64,000 bases of DNA from Rhizobium giardinii bv. giardinii H152 (GCF_000379605.1 NZ_KB902691.1:757-64756); one strand, 5' to 3'; positions 17,898-27,282 are shown, counted from the stretch's first letter. A program made the numbers and translations. Notes: generated by a model from the letters alone, not told the origin.

Positions 17898-18257
17898 TTA
17901 TGCCGCAAGAGCGACGGCCACGGCCTTGCGGATATCCGGCAAAGTGAAGGGCTTGGAGACGACATCCATGACCTTGCCGGTCAGATTGTCGGCCCTTTCG
18001 CGCTGTTCGGCGTAACCGGTCATCAGGAGGATTTTCAGGCTCGGAAAGGCCGCCGATGCCTGATGGGCAAGCTCGATTCCGTCCATGACGGGCATGCGGA
18101 TGTCGGACAAGAGCAGATCGAAGTCTTCGCCACGCAGGCAAGCCAGCCCCTCGGCGCCATCGGCCGCCTCGACGGTTTCATGACCATCCAGTTGCAACGC
18201 CCGGGCAACGAAACGGCGCAGGCCGTCCTCATCTTCGGTAATCAGGATTTTCGCCAT
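17898..18257 (-). CDS. Single-domain response regulator, CpdR-like
   Basis: A stand-alone receiver domain of 119 residues. The phosphoacceptor is Asp52 in LLLSDIRMPVMDG, with acidic residues at 8-11, Thr80 (LLMTGYA) and Lys102 (VSKPF). There is no output domain. It resembles CpdR, which in its unphosphorylated form directs ClpXP to destroy CtrA and is phosphorylated through ChpT. Both ctrA and chpT lie later in this window. Start: two ATGs occur in tandem; the second (18257) has GGAGG at the right distance. It could instead be another of the several CpdR/DivK-like receivers of rhizobia. Confidence 0.8.
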   Translation of the reverse strand: MAKILITEDEDGLRRFVARALQLDGHETVEAADGAEGLACLRGEDFDLLLSDIRMPVMDGIELAHQASAAFPSLKILLMTGYAEQRERADNLTGKVMDVVSKPFTLPDIRKAVAVALAA

Positions 18258-18414
18258 CATGGCCTCCGTTCCGGCAACAACTCCGCTGGGACCGAGGCCG
18301 TAGAGGCGCGCGTCCCTCATCCGCAGCACATCGCTGCGAGCTCACACCACCAGAGTTTTCTTTGTTTTCCGTAAACGCGGATGACCAGATCAGCGGCTGC
18401 CCACAGCCGAACGA

Positions 18415-18960
18415 TTATTCCGCGTCGCCGGTGACGATGCCGACGAAAGGCAGTTCGCGGAACGCATAGGCGACATCCATGCCGTAACCAACGACGAAAT
18501 AGTCCGGGCATTCGAAACCGACATAATCTGCATGGAGGTCGGTCTGACGCTTCACCGTCTTGTCGAGAAGAACGGCGATCGAGACCGACTTTGCGCCGCG
18601 CTCGTACATCAGTTCCTTGGCGAAAAGCAGGGTGCGGCCCGATTCGAGAATGTCGTCGATCAGAAGCACGTCACGGCCATGTACGTCGCTGTCGATATCC
18701 TTGATGACCCTGACGCCCTGCGACACCGTTCCCGTGCCATAGCTCGACAAGGTGATGAACTCCACTTCCGGCGCAAGACCGACCGCGTGCATGGCGCGGA
18801 TCAGGTCGGCGGCGAAAATGAAGGATCCCTTCAGCACCGCAATCACGAGGAGATCGTTTGTCGGGCCTTCGCCGATCTGCCTGGCCAGTTCGATATTGCG
18901 CGCCGCGATGGTCTCGGCGGAGTAGAGCGGTTCGATGTTTTTCCCACGGACGACGGGCAT
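18415..18960 (-). CDS. hpt: Hypoxanthine phosphoribosyltransferase
   Basis: A 181-residue purine-salvage enzyme that makes IMP or GMP from hypoxanthine or guanine and PRPP. The PRPP-binding motif is VLLIDDILESGRTL, and FITLSSYGTGTVSQG and DYFVVGYGMDVAYAFRELPFVG form the flexible loop and purine site. An in-frame ATG lies 24 bases further upstream, but the ATG at 18960 has TGGAG eight bases ahead and gives the family length (MPVVRGKNIEPLYSAE). Confidence 0.95.
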   Translation of the reverse strand: MPVVRGKNIEPLYSAETIAARNIELARQIGEGPTNDLLVIAVLKGSFIFAADLIRAMHAVGLAPEVEFITLSSYGTGTVSQGVRVIKDIDSDVHGRDVLLIDDILESGRTLLFAKELMYERGAKSVSIAVLLDKTVKRQTDLHADYVGFECPDYFVVGYGMDVAYAFRELPFVGIVTGDAE

Positions 18961-19028
18961 ATGGAAGTCTCCAGAAATGGTCATGGAGACTGCGTGCTAG
19001 GCCTCCGGAAGTTAGCCGCTTAGCACAA

Positions 19029-19703
19029 TCACGGCACCGAATCACCCTTTTCGCCAAAGGAAACCGTCACGTCCGGCAGTTTTCCACCTGCGTGTGGGAG
19101 GCGCGCCGAAAAGGGCCGGCTTTCGCCAGGAGCCAGCACCGCCTCGCCGGGGAATATCCGGCTGGCCGTGCTTTTCCGTCCGCCGGCGATGACATCAACC
19201 TGGATCATCGGCACCGCCTTCGGCGCATCGGATTGATTTTCGACGGCGCCGTAGACCGAAACAATCTTCATGCCGTTGGCGTCGCTGAGCGCCGTGGTGA
19301 CACCGCTGATGGCCAAGGCTGGCGCAACGGCCGGCTGGTAATTGGAAAGACCGGCAAAAAGCAGGAAGACGGGGGCGCACAGGCAGGTCACAAGCACTGC
19401 AAACGCCTTGGGCGACGCGGTCTGAAGAAGGCGCTCGAGATGGTTCACTGCCCAGAGGAGAGCCGACGTGGCACGCGATTCGGCGGCGACGCGCGCTTGT
19501 TGCCGAGGTGCAGCGCGGCAATGATTGTCGTTGAAAACCGGGTAGACATTGCGGCGGCTGTTCGCGGCGACGGTTTCGAAATCCGCGTCGATGATATCGG
19601 TGGCACGGGGAGCACTCGTGGCCCGGGCGGAACGCTGAGGACGATCGGGAGGCAGAAGGTCCATCCGGGCGCTATGGCCCCTGTTGGAACGAAAGGCGTT
19701 CAT
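19029..19703 (-). CDS. Single-pass membrane protein with DUF3426-like periplasmic domain
   Basis: A 224-residue protein: a charged, probably disordered cytoplasmic part, one membrane helix (about 103-122, FAVLVTCLCAPVFLLFAGL) and a beta-rich outer domain with the pattern VYGAVENQSDAPKAVPMIQVDVIAGGR...LAPGESRPF. This resembles DUF3426 domains, often found with an N-terminal zinc ribbon; no CxxC ribbon is present here. The start at 19703 has GAGGAGAG upstream. The location between hpt and the divergent ftsE is the usual place for this protein in rhizobia. Function unknown. Confidence 0.75.
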   Translation of the reverse strand: MNAFRSNRGHSARMDLLPPDRPQRSARATSAPRATDIIDADFETVAANSRRNVYPVFNDNHCRAAPRQQARVAAESRATSALLWAVNHLERLLQTASPKAFAVLVTCLCAPVFLLFAGLSNYQPAVAPALAISGVTTALSDANGMKIVSVYGAVENQSDAPKAVPMIQVDVIAGGRKSTASRIFPGEAVLAPGESRPFSARLPHAGGKLPDVTVSFGEKGDSVP

Positions 19704-19854
19704 GGTCTCTCCTCTCGCAGCCATCCCGTCCACGCCAGTAAGCCGGGACGGGCGCGGGCAGAATCGGGCATTGAAACAAACCTTTCCGAGACGTAAACCT
19801 AAATGGTTAATGCTTCGAAAATGACGTCCTGGAACCAGCCGCTTTCATCGAAAA

Positions 19855-19870
19855 TTAACCATTGTTTAAC
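19855..19870 (+). promoter_or_regulatory. Full CtrA-type binding site upstream of ftsE
   Basis: TTAA-CCATTGT-TTAAC, a perfect match to the CtrA consensus TTAA-N7-TTAAC, lies about 107 bases before the ftsE start in the divergent spacer between ftsE and the DUF3426-like gene. A further half-site (ggttaa) is at 19805-19810. Confidence 0.7.
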
Positions 19871-19976
19871 CATGTTGGGAGCTTAGCAGTGAGCGCGACG
19901 CGGTTTCCTGTGGCGGAGGCCATCAACCCGCCGGAAATGCGTGGCAAGAAGCCTGACGAGAAGCTGGACTGACCCG

Positions 19977-20636
19977 TTGATTCACTTTGAAAATGTCGGA
20001 TTGCGCTATGGAATGGGTCCGGAAATCCTCCGCGACCTGACCTTCGACATTCCCAAAAAATCCTTCCAGTTCCTGACCGGTCCGTCGGGCGCCGGCAAGA
20101 CGACGCTGCTGCGACTGCTGTTCCTCTCGTTGAAGCCGACGCGCGGGCTGATCCGCATGTTCGACCGCAACATCTCGAGCATTCCGCGCGAGGAGTTCCC
20201 GATGCTGCGCCGCCGCGTTGGCATCGTCTTTCAGGACTTCCGCCTGCTCGATCACCTGACCACCTACGAGAATGTCGCGCTGCCCCTGCGCGTGCGGGGC
20301 AAGGACGAATCGTCCTACCGCGCCGACGTTCTCGAACTTCTCGGCTGGGTCGGGCTCGGCGAGCGCATCAACGTGCTGCCGCCGGTGCTCTCGGGCGGCG
20401 AGAAGCAGCGCGCGGCGATCGCCCGCGCGCTGATCGACCGGCCGGAAATCCTGCTCGCCGACGAGCCCACGGGCAACGTCGATCCGCCGATGGCGCGGCG
20501 GCTATTGAACCTCTTTCTCGAACTCAACCGGCTCGGCACCGCCGTCGTCATCGCCACCCACGATCTGTCGCTGATGGATCAGGTCGAGGCACGGCGCATG
20601 ATCCTCTCGCAGGGACGGCTCGACATCTATGAGTGA
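19977..20636 (+). CDS. ftsE: Cell-division ATP-binding protein FtsE
   Basis: A 219-residue ABC ATPase that partners FtsX to activate periplasmic murein hydrolysis at the division site. Walker A is GPSGAGKTT (35-43). The signature LSGGEKQR, Walker B ILLADEPTG and the H-loop THD are all intact. I chose TTG at 19977 because it gives the family start IHFENVGLRYG and the usual 219 residues; a GTG at 19941 would add 12 residues and cannot be excluded. It overlaps ftsX by 8 bases. A perfect CtrA site upstream suggests cell-cycle control. Confidence 0.93.
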   Translation: MIHFENVGLRYGMGPEILRDLTFDIPKKSFQFLTGPSGAGKTTLLRLLFLSLKPTRGLIRMFDRNISSIPREEFPMLRRRVGIVFQDFRLLDHLTTYENVALPLRVRGKDESSYRADVLELLGWVGLGERINVLPPVLSGGEKQRAAIARALIDRPEILLADEPTGNVDPPMARRLLNLFLELNRLGTAVVIATHDLSLMDQVEARRMILSQGRLDIYE

Positions 20637-21639
20637 CGTGCGCGCCACCGATCGCCCGCAGCCGGCCGCGCCGCAGGAGCGCAAGGCAGCGCTGCGCGTG
20701 CGGCCGACGGCGCCGATCGTGCCGCCCGGCAATGTGTCGGGCAATGCCTTGATGCTGGTGATCGCCATCATGGCGTTCCTCGCCTGCCTGACGCTCGGCG
20801 CCGTCAGCATGGTGCGCTCGACGGCGCAGAGCTGGCAGAGCCAGATTTCCCGCGAGATCACCATCCAGATCAAGCCGGATGAAAAGCTGGACATGGAAAA
20901 GGCGCTCGCCGATGCCCGCGATCTGGCGATGACCTTCGATGGCACGACCGACGGCAACATCGTCGACAAGGCGGCGACGGCCCGGTTGCTCGAACCCTGG
21001 CTTGGCGAAGGTCTCAATCTCGACGACCTTCCCGTGCCGCGTCTGGTGATCATCACCATCGACGAGAACAATCCGCCCGATTTTGCGGCGATGCGCAAGA
21101 TGCTGACGGAAACCATCCCGCAAGCCTATCTCGACGATCACCGCACCTGGGTCGATCGGCTGGTGGCGATGGCCCATACGACGGCGCTGATCGGCACCGG
21201 CGTGCTGATGCTGGTGTTTTCCGCGATGGTGCTGACCGTCATCTTCGCCACGCGCGGGACGCTATCGGGCAATCGCCACATCGTCGAGGTCCTGCATTTC
21301 GTCGGCGCCGAGGCCGGTTTCGTTGCCTCGGAGTTCCAGAAACACTTCCTGAAGATCAGCCTCAAGGGCGCCGGCGCCGGCGGCCTGCTGGCCGCGACCT
21401 GTTTCGCGATCGCCGGTTTCTGGCAATCGCGATCGATCGCAACGCCGCAAAGCGACCAGGCAACCGCCCTCTTCGGCAGCTTCACGATCGGCTATACCGG
21501 CTATCTCGGCATCGCGGCCATCATGATCGTCATTGCGCTTTTGACCACGCTGACCGCGCGGTTCACCGTCATGCGGACGATCTACGAGATCGACCAGATC
21601 CGCTCCGATCCGGCGCGTATCGATACCCATCAGAACTGA
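20629..21639 (+). CDS. ftsX: Cell-division permease-like protein FtsX
   Basis: A 336-residue inner-membrane partner of FtsE. A Pro/Arg-rich cytoplasmic tail is followed by helix 1 (about 40-60, GNALMLVIAIMAFLACLTLGAV), a periplasmic domain of about 120 residues and three C-terminal helices (near TALIGTGVLMLVFSAMVLTVIF, AGGLLAATCFAIAGF and YLGIAAIMIVIALLTTL). This four-helix layout is that of FtsX. It transmits ATP hydrolysis to amidase activators. Its start overlaps the ftsE stop by 8 bases, indicating coupling. Confidence 0.93.
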   Translation: MSDVRATDRPQPAAPQERKAALRVRPTAPIVPPGNVSGNALMLVIAIMAFLACLTLGAVSMVRSTAQSWQSQISREITIQIKPDEKLDMEKALADARDLAMTFDGTTDGNIVDKAATARLLEPWLGEGLNLDDLPVPRLVIITIDENNPPDFAAMRKMLTETIPQAYLDDHRTWVDRLVAMAHTTALIGTGVLMLVFSAMVLTVIFATRGTLSGNRHIVEVLHFVGAEAGFVASEFQKHFLKISLKGAGAGGLLAATCFAIAGFWQSRSIATPQSDQATALFGSFTIGYTGYLGIAAIMIVIALLTTLTARFTVMRTIYEIDQIRSDPARIDTHQN

Positions 21640-21703
21640 CGGACATGATGGCATTGCCACGCATCCATTCCTTGCCGCAATCTGCCTGTATGAGAGAATC
21701 ACC

Positions 21704-22429
21704 ATGGCTGGCGAAGCGCCCGGGACAGGAATGAGCGAGAGCGGCGGATTGCGGCGGAAAGGCGCGCGGGTGCGCAGGCATGTCAGCCTTCGCCGGCGTC
21801 TGGTACGGCTGACCTTCTATGTCCTGCTGCTCGTCGCCGGTTGCGCCACCGCAGGCTTCCTCTATTTCGCCGATTCCGTCGCCTCCCTGCAGCCACCGGC
21901 CCAGCCGAAAGCCGATGCCATCGTCGTCCTGACGGGAGGCTTCCAGCGGATCGACCAGGCGGTCGAACTTCTGAAAGCTGGAGCGGGCAAGCGGCTGCTC
22001 ATCTCCGGCGTCCATCCGTCGACGACAGGCGGCCAGATCCGGCGCAACACGCAGAGTTCCGCCGACCTTTTCAAATGCTGCGTCGATATCGGCCATGACG
22101 CGATCGACACCATCGGCAATGCCAACGAAACCGCCAACTGGATCCGCGGCAACGGCTACCGGAGCATTCTCGTCGTCACCAACAACTATCACATGCCGCG
22201 CAGCCTGCTGGAGCTGCGTCGCGCCAATCCGGGAATCGAGTTCATCGCCTATCCGGTCGTCAATTCCGACCTGAAGAGCACCAATTGGCTGCACAATCCG
22301 ATGGTGCTGAAGACGATCCTTTCCGAGTACGTCAAACTGACCATCGCATCCGTGCGCGATACGCTGGGCGCCCATCCGGCAAGCGGTCTTCGCACCGAAG
22401 GCAAGGACGCCACCGCATCAGGAAACTGA
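21704..22429 (+). CDS. YdcF-family (DUF218) membrane protein
   Basis: A 241-residue protein with one N-terminal helix (about 34-54) and a DUF218 domain. The motif DAIVVLTGGFQRIDQAVELL is the conserved family start, and NANETANWIRGNGYRSILVVTNNYHMPRSLLEL is its core. YdcF/SanA proteins have been linked to envelope barrier function; E. coli YdcF binds S-adenosylmethionine. It follows ftsEX and precedes plsC. An alternative ATG lies at 21731. Confidence 0.85.
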   Translation: MAGEAPGTGMSESGGLRRKGARVRRHVSLRRRLVRLTFYVLLLVAGCATAGFLYFADSVASLQPPAQPKADAIVVLTGGFQRIDQAVELLKAGAGKRLLISGVHPSTTGGQIRRNTQSSADLFKCCVDIGHDAIDTIGNANETANWIRGNGYRSILVVTNNYHMPRSLLELRRANPGIEFIAYPVVNSDLKSTNWLHNPMVLKTILSEYVKLTIASVRDTLGAHPASGLRTEGKDATASGN

Positions 22430-22522
22430 GCGGCAAGGCGAGAAACCCGCAAGGGAAGCGGTTTTCCTTCCCGGAATATTCGTGTAGGCAGCGATCAGTC
22501 CTTTGCTGCGAAAGCCTGCCTG

Positions 22523-23308
22523 ATGATCATCCTGCGTTCGGTCCTGTTCAACATCGCGTTCTATGTCAATCTGATTGTCCAGATGATCGTGATGACGCCG
22601 ATCTACTTCCTCGTGCCCCGCAAGACGGCATGGTTCGTTCCGAAGAACTGGGCGCTGAGCAATCACTGGCTGTTCAAGACGATCGTTGGCACGACATTCG
22701 AGATCGAAGGCCTCGAGAATATCCCGAAGGAGGGATATATCTTCGCCCCCAAGCATCAGTCCTTCTGGGATGTCTATGCGCTGCTGCCCTGGCTGTCCGA
22801 TCCCTTCTTCATCCTGAAGCGCGAGCTCGTCTGGATCCCGCTGTTCGGCTGGTACGTCCAGAAGCAGCGGATGGTGCCGGTCGATCGCGGCGCCCGCGGC
22901 AGGGTGATGGCGGCGGTGATGCAGCGCACCAAGGACGAAATGGCGACCGGCCGCCAGTTGATCATCTACCCCGAAGGCACGCGCCGCCCGCCGGGGGCGC
23001 CGCCGCACTACAAATACGGCATCGCCCGGCTCTACCGCGATCTCGCCGTGCCGGTGGTGCCGGTCGTCATGCATCCCGGCCTGTTCTGGCCGCGCCGCAA
23101 GTTCCTGCGTTTCCCCGGCCATTTCAAGGTGCGCATCCTGCCGCCGATCGAAGCCGGTCTCGATCCCGATGTCTTCCTGCAGACACTGGTCGATGTGATG
23201 GAAACGGCCAGCGACCAGCTGCTGGTGGAGACGGTGAAGGACAATCCGCATTTGCCGCTGCCGCCGACGGCAGCCCAGCGGCTGAAGGAATTGCAGGCTC
23301 AGGCCTGA
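22523..23308 (+). CDS. plsC: 1-acyl-sn-glycerol-3-phosphate acyltransferase
   Basis: A 261-residue membrane acyltransferase that makes phosphatidic acid from lysophosphatidic acid. An N-terminal hydrophobic segment (FNIAFYVNLIVQMIVMTPIYFLV) precedes HQSFWD (the H-x4-D catalytic motif) and the glycerol-phosphate motif YPEGTRRPPG. The C-terminus, ELQAQA, is encoded inside a 24-bp perfect palindrome shared with the convergent chaC gene, and the two reading frames overlap by 10 bases. Confidence 0.92.
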   Translation: MIILRSVLFNIAFYVNLIVQMIVMTPIYFLVPRKTAWFVPKNWALSNHWLFKTIVGTTFEIEGLENIPKEGYIFAPKHQSFWDVYALLPWLSDPFFILKRELVWIPLFGWYVQKQRMVPVDRGARGRVMAAVMQRTKDEMATGRQLIIYPEGTRRPPGAPPHYKYGIARLYRDLAVPVVPVVMHPGLFWPRRKFLRFPGHFKVRILPPIEAGLDPDVFLQTLVDVMETASDQLLVETVKDNPHLPLPPTAAQRLKELQAQA

Positions 23309-23315
23309 GCCTGCA
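23292..23315. repeat. 24-bp perfect palindrome at the overlapping ends of plsC and chaC
   Basis: The half-sequence tgcaggctcagg (23292-23303) is followed at once by its exact reverse complement. It contains both stop codons, so each protein ends in the same codons CAG GCT CAG GCC TGA. It could form a hairpin or cruciform on either strand, but no T-run follows on either side. Confidence 0.95.
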
Positions 23316-23844
23316 TTCGTTTGACGCTGGCTGCCACTTCTTCGAGCCAGTGATCGCGAATGCCCATGTCCTGCAGATGGGCAAGCGTGTTCATCAAATA
23401 CTCCGTGTTGGCGCCTGATTTGCCATGCGACACGGCAACGGTCGCCGCCGCCTCCTCGGCGCTCAGCGTGCCGGCATATTGCACATGGTTGCGGTCGATG
23501 ACGTAGGTAAGCGCCGGTACGCGCCGCCCGTCGGCAAGCTTAACCGGCATCGTGCGTTCCTTGTAGACATGGGTGACCAGCTCGCGCTCGCGCAGATAGT
23601 CGATGACGTCAGTCTTGTTCTTCTGAGCCACCTTGAAGGCCATGCCGTGGCAGGAGCCGCCATAGTCGAGGCCAAGCACCAGGCCGGGGCGTTCCTGCGT
23701 GCCGCGGTGCACCCAGGAGCGGACGCAAAGCGCGCGCCGGTAGCCGAAAGCCCGCGCCGTCATCTTGTTCTCGAAGGCAAAGCCGGGGTTCCACATCAGG
23801 GAACCGTAGCCAAAGACCCAAAAATCGTCCATATCCACTGCCAT
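23299..23844 (-). CDS. chaC: ChaC-type gamma-glutamylcyclotransferase
   Basis: A 181-residue cytosolic enzyme that degrades glutathione to 5-oxoproline and Cys-Gly. The family start VFGYGSLMWNPGF binds the substrate glutamyl group, followed by GYRRALCVRS and YLRERELVTHVY with the catalytic Glu. The length fits bacterial ChaC. It converges with plsC and shares with it the palindromic end. I see no ribosome site better than the one at this start. Confidence 0.9.
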   Translation of the reverse strand: MAVDMDDFWVFGYGSLMWNPGFAFENKMTARAFGYRRALCVRSWVHRGTQERPGLVLGLDYGGSCHGMAFKVAQKNKTDVIDYLRERELVTHVYKERTMPVKLADGRRVPALTYVIDRNHVQYAGTLSAEEAAATVAVSHGKSGANTEYLMNTLAHLQDMGIRDHWLEEVAASVKRMQAQA

Positions 23845-24030
23845 TCATTCTCGCCATGCCAATGCAGCCTCAAGGCGCCGGGATGGCCGACAGACAACTC
23901 TGGTGCTTTCCTAGCGCATAAGATTGCCAATCGGAATCGGTTTCCTGAACGATTGGGCGCAAACCGGAAGACGCCAGCCGCCAGCCCCCGGGTGCACCAG
24001 CATCAGAGGGCGATAGCCTTGGAGCAGACC

Positions 24031-25074
24031 ATGACAGCAGCAGACATTGCCGAACCCAGCGCCGGGAGCCGAAAGATCCGATGGCTGGCGATCGGTATCC
24101 TCCTGTTTCTCGTGGTCTATTCCGGCGCATGGTTTTTTGCGGCAAACCGGATCGAGACGCAGCTGCCGGCTTTTCTCAGCGAGAACAAGGGCATCGGGTC
24201 ATCAGCGGAATGCGGCGGCATGAGCGTGCGCGGCTTTCCCTTCCGCATCGGCCTGTTCTGCGACACCGTCCGCCTCGACGATGCGGCACATGGCGCGTCG
24301 GCCTCGTTCGGCGCGCTGCGCTCGGCAGCCCAGGTCTACCGGCCCGGGCATGCGGTGGTCGAGCTCGATGGTCCGGCGGAAATACGGGTGTCTCCCGGCC
24401 TCACGGTGTCGGCCGACTGGTCGCTGCTGCATGCCAGCATGCACGTCACCCTTTCCGGCCTTGACCGGACCTCCATGACCTACGACCAGCTGACCGGCAC
24501 CGTCATTCTGCCTGCCACGCATGAGGATGCCGCGATCGGCGATACGCACAAACTCGCCTTCGCTGCCGGACATGGCGAGGCACATTTCCGCCAGAACGGT
24601 CCGGATCTCGATGCGGCCCTCAGCGTCGATGGCTTCGACGCCAAGGTGGATGGCGCGCCAAGCCTGCTGCCGATGCTCAATGCCAGCGCGGATATGACAT
24701 TTGTCGATCGCGCCGCGCTGATGAACGCCGGGGGGCTGAAGCCCGGAGCGCTTCGCAACAGCAAGGGGGAGATGCGCAACCTGACGCTCGATCTGGGCGG
24801 CGGCATGGTCACCACGGCATCCGGCCCCTTTACCGTCGACGACAAGGGGCTGATCTCGGGTGAGTTCAGCGTCACGATGAAGAACATCGAAGGATGGCGT
24901 CAGAACCTCGTCAAGGTGTTTTCGAACGAGGACGGCACGGCCATGGTCAACAACATCGCCAACATGCTGACGGCCCTTGCCGACGGCAAGAACGAGGCGA
25001 CCGTGAAGCTCAACGTCCGCGACGGCATCGCGTTTCTGGCGTTCTTCCCGATCGGAGAATTGCCGCAGCTGTGA
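24031..25074 (+). CDS. DUF2125 domain protein, probably exported or membrane-anchored
   Basis: A 347-residue protein with an N-terminal helix (about 18-38, WLAIGILLFLVVYSGAWFFAA) and a long beta-rich domain typical of DUF2125, a family found in alphaproteobacteria. Conserved pieces include CGGMSVRGFPFRIGLFCD and VYRPGHAVVELDGPAE. Two Cys (residues 58 and 72 approximately) could pair in the periplasm. The frame is open further upstream, but GGAG seven bases before the ATG at 24031 and the signal-anchor position decide the start. Function unknown; no obvious operon partner. Confidence 0.82.
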   Translation: MTAADIAEPSAGSRKIRWLAIGILLFLVVYSGAWFFAANRIETQLPAFLSENKGIGSSAECGGMSVRGFPFRIGLFCDTVRLDDAAHGASASFGALRSAAQVYRPGHAVVELDGPAEIRVSPGLTVSADWSLLHASMHVTLSGLDRTSMTYDQLTGTVILPATHEDAAIGDTHKLAFAAGHGEAHFRQNGPDLDAALSVDGFDAKVDGAPSLLPMLNASADMTFVDRAALMNAGGLKPGALRNSKGEMRNLTLDLGGGMVTTASGPFTVDDKGLISGEFSVTMKNIEGWRQNLVKVFSNEDGTAMVNNIANMLTALADGKNEATVKLNVRDGIAFLAFFPIGELPQL

Positions 25075-25154
25075 GGCTGCCTTTGGGAAGAAGCGCGAGC
25101 GTGCGGCCCCTGTCTTTCGACCCTCCCCCTCGAGGGGAAGGTGGGTGCGAACCC

Positions 25155-26078
25155 CTACTTCTGATCCATCGCATGCCGCCCGAAATCGACCATCTCGGTA
25201 TCCTGGCCGGCCTGGATGATCGAGCGGCGGATGGCGCGGGTGCGGGTGAAGAGGTCGAACAGTTTGTCGCCATCGCCCCAACGGATCGCCCGCTGAAGAT
25301 AAGCGAGATCCTCGGAGAACCGTGCCAGCATTTCAAGGATCGCGTCCTTGTTGTGCAGGCAGACGTCCCGCCACATGATCGGGTCGGAAGCGGCAAGACG
25401 GGTGAAGTCGCGGAAACCGGAGGCGGAATATTTGATCACTTCCGATTCGGTCACCGCTTCCAGATCGTCGGCCGTGCCGACGATATTGTAGGCGATGATG
25501 TGCGGCAGGTGCGAAACGATTGCCAGAACCTTGTCGTGGTGCTCCGGGTCCATATCATCGACCATCGAGCCCAGCGTTTCCCAGAAGGTCCTGAGCTTTG
25601 CCTTCGCCGCCTCGTCGGTCTCCGGCAGCGGCGTCAGGATGCACCAGCGCCCCTTGAACAGCCCGATGAAACCGGCATCCGGACCGGAATATTCCGTGCC
25701 GGCGATCGGATGGCCCGGGATGAAGTGTACGCCCGGCGGCATATGCGGCGCCATCTGGGCAATCACCGAGCCCTTGGTCGAACCGACATCGGTAACGATC
25801 GCGCCGGGCTTCAGGTTCGCGGCGATCTCGGCCGCGACGGCACCGGACGCGCCGACCGGGACGGAAACGACCACAAGATCGGCATCCTTCACAGCCTCGG
25901 CGGCGGATGTCGTGTAGCGGTCGCCGAGCCCAAGCTCCTGCGCACGTTTCAGCGTCGCGTCGCTGCGCGAGGAAACGGTGACGGAACGAGCGAGCCCCTT
26001 GTCCTTGATCTCGCGGGCTATCGACGAGCCGATGAGGCCGATGCCGACCAGCGCGATGGTGTCAAACTGCTTTGCCAT
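25155..26078 (-). CDS. tyrC: Prephenate/arogenate dehydrogenase
   Basis: A 307-residue NAD(P)-dependent enzyme for tyrosine synthesis. The Rossmann motif VGIGLIGSSIA is at residues 11-21. The catalytic His lies in PGVHFIPGHPIAGTEYSGP, with HHDKVLAIVSHLPHIIAYN and SASGFRDFTRLAASDP downstream, as in the TyrA fold. The start overlaps the hisC stop by one base (TGATG), so the two are coupled. Stand-alone cyclohexadienyl dehydrogenases of this type are usual in alphaproteobacteria. Confidence 0.93.
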   Translation of the reverse strand: MAKQFDTIALVGIGLIGSSIAREIKDKGLARSVTVSSRSDATLKRAQELGLGDRYTTSAAEAVKDADLVVVSVPVGASGAVAAEIAANLKPGAIVTDVGSTKGSVIAQMAPHMPPGVHFIPGHPIAGTEYSGPDAGFIGLFKGRWCILTPLPETDEAAKAKLRTFWETLGSMVDDMDPEHHDKVLAIVSHLPHIIAYNIVGTADDLEAVTESEVIKYSASGFRDFTRLAASDPIMWRDVCLHNKDAILEMLARFSEDLAYLQRAIRWGDGDKLFDLFTRTRAIRRSIIQAGQDTEMVDFGRHAMDQK

Positions 26079-27184
26079 CACGCCCGGCCCATGAACTCGG
26101 TCAGCGCGGCGACCACGCCTTCGTTGGCCTCCGCCGAGCCGATCGTCATACGCAGCGCATTGGGAAGGCCGTAGGCGCGCACGGCCCGCAGGATGAAGCC
26201 GCGGCTCGTCAGGAACTCGTCGGCCTCGGGCGCCCGCTTGCCGTCGACGTTCGGGAAATGGATCAGCACAAAATTGGCGACCGACGGGGTCACCTTGAGG
26301 CCGATCGAGCTCAGCGCGCCGGTGACCTTGCCGAGCCATTCGAGGTTGTGATCGGCGGCGGTGGCGATGAATGCCTGATCGCGAACGGCAGCGGCACCGG
26401 CAGCGATGGCCGGCGCGTTCATGTTGAACGGGCCGCGCACGCGGTTCAGCGCGTCGATGATTGCGAGCGGCGCATACATCCAGCCGATCCGCAGCCCAGC
26501 AAGGCCGTAGATCTTCGAGAAGGTGCGGGTCATCACCACATTGCGGTTGGACGAGACGAGCTCGAGCCCGGCCTCGTAGTCGTTGCGGCGGACATATTCG
26601 GCATAGGCGGCGTCCAGGACGAGGATGACGTTTTTCGGCAGCCCGGCCTGAAGGCGGCGAATGTCCTCGACCGGCACATAGGTCCCGGTCGGATTACCCG
26701 GATTGGCGATGAAGACCATCTTCGTCTTCGCGGTCACGGCCGCCAGGATCGCATCGACATCGACGCGGCAATCCTTTTCCTTGACCACGACCGGCGTCGC
26801 GCCCGAAGCCATGATCTGGATCTTGTAGACGAGGAAGCCGTGTTCCGTAATGATGCCCTCGTCGCCCGGTGCCAGGTAGACGTGGCAGAGCAGGCCGAGC
26901 AGTTCGTCGGAACCGTTGCCGCAGATCAGGTTTGCGGCGTTGAGGCCATGCACGGAGGCAATCGCCTCGCGCAGTTCCACCGCCTGGCCATCGGGATAGC
27001 GCTCAAGGCTCGCCGCTGCCTTCTGGAAGGCCTCGATCGCCTTGGGGCTCGCGCCCAACGGGGTTTCGTTCGAGGAAAGCTTGTAGACCTTGGCGACGCC
27101 AGGAGCATGCTCCTTGCCCGGCACGTAAGCGGCGATGTCGAGGATACCGGGGCGGGGTGCGGGGCTTTGCAATTCAGTGCTCAT
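26078..27184 (-). CDS. hisC: Histidinol-phosphate / aromatic aminotransferase
   Basis: A 368-residue PLP aminotransferase of fold type I. The PLP lysine is Lys224 in [16 protein letters not shown]; Asn161-Asn164 (NPGNPTG), Asp191 and Tyr194 complete the cofactor site. It is the first gene of a pair with tyrC. This pairing suggests that it also works on aromatic keto acids (prephenate or hydroxyphenylpyruvate), as many HisC enzymes do. Confidence 0.9.
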   Translation of the reverse strand: MSTELQSPAPRPGILDIAAYVPGKEHAPGVAKVYKLSSNETPLGASPKAIEAFQKAAASLERYPDGQAVELREAIASVHGLNAANLICGNGSDELLGLLCHVYLAPGDEGIITEHGFLVYKIQIMASGATPVVVKEKDCRVDVDAILAAVTAKTKMVFIANPGNPTGTYVPVEDIRRLQAGLPKNVILVLDAAYAEYVRRNDYEAGLELVSSNRNVVMTRTFSKIYGLAGLRIGWMYAPLAIIDALNRVRGPFNMNAPAIAAGAAAVRDQAFIATAADHNLEWLGKVTGALSSIGLKVTPSVANFVLIHFPNVDGKRAPEADEFLTSRGFILRAVRAYGLPNALRMTIGSAEANEGVVAALTEFMGRA

Positions 27185-27282
27185 GGGGTCAGCTTTCCGG
27201 GGACAAAAGACGAGGCCCAGCCAATACCGGCGAATGCTGATTTTGTCGAGTGTGGCACGCCTAATACCAAGCTGCGCCGATA

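Noticed and set aside
20006-20557. Minus-strand frames within ftsE
   Set aside because: Antisense of the ABC motifs; Ser/Arg-rich translations without meaning.
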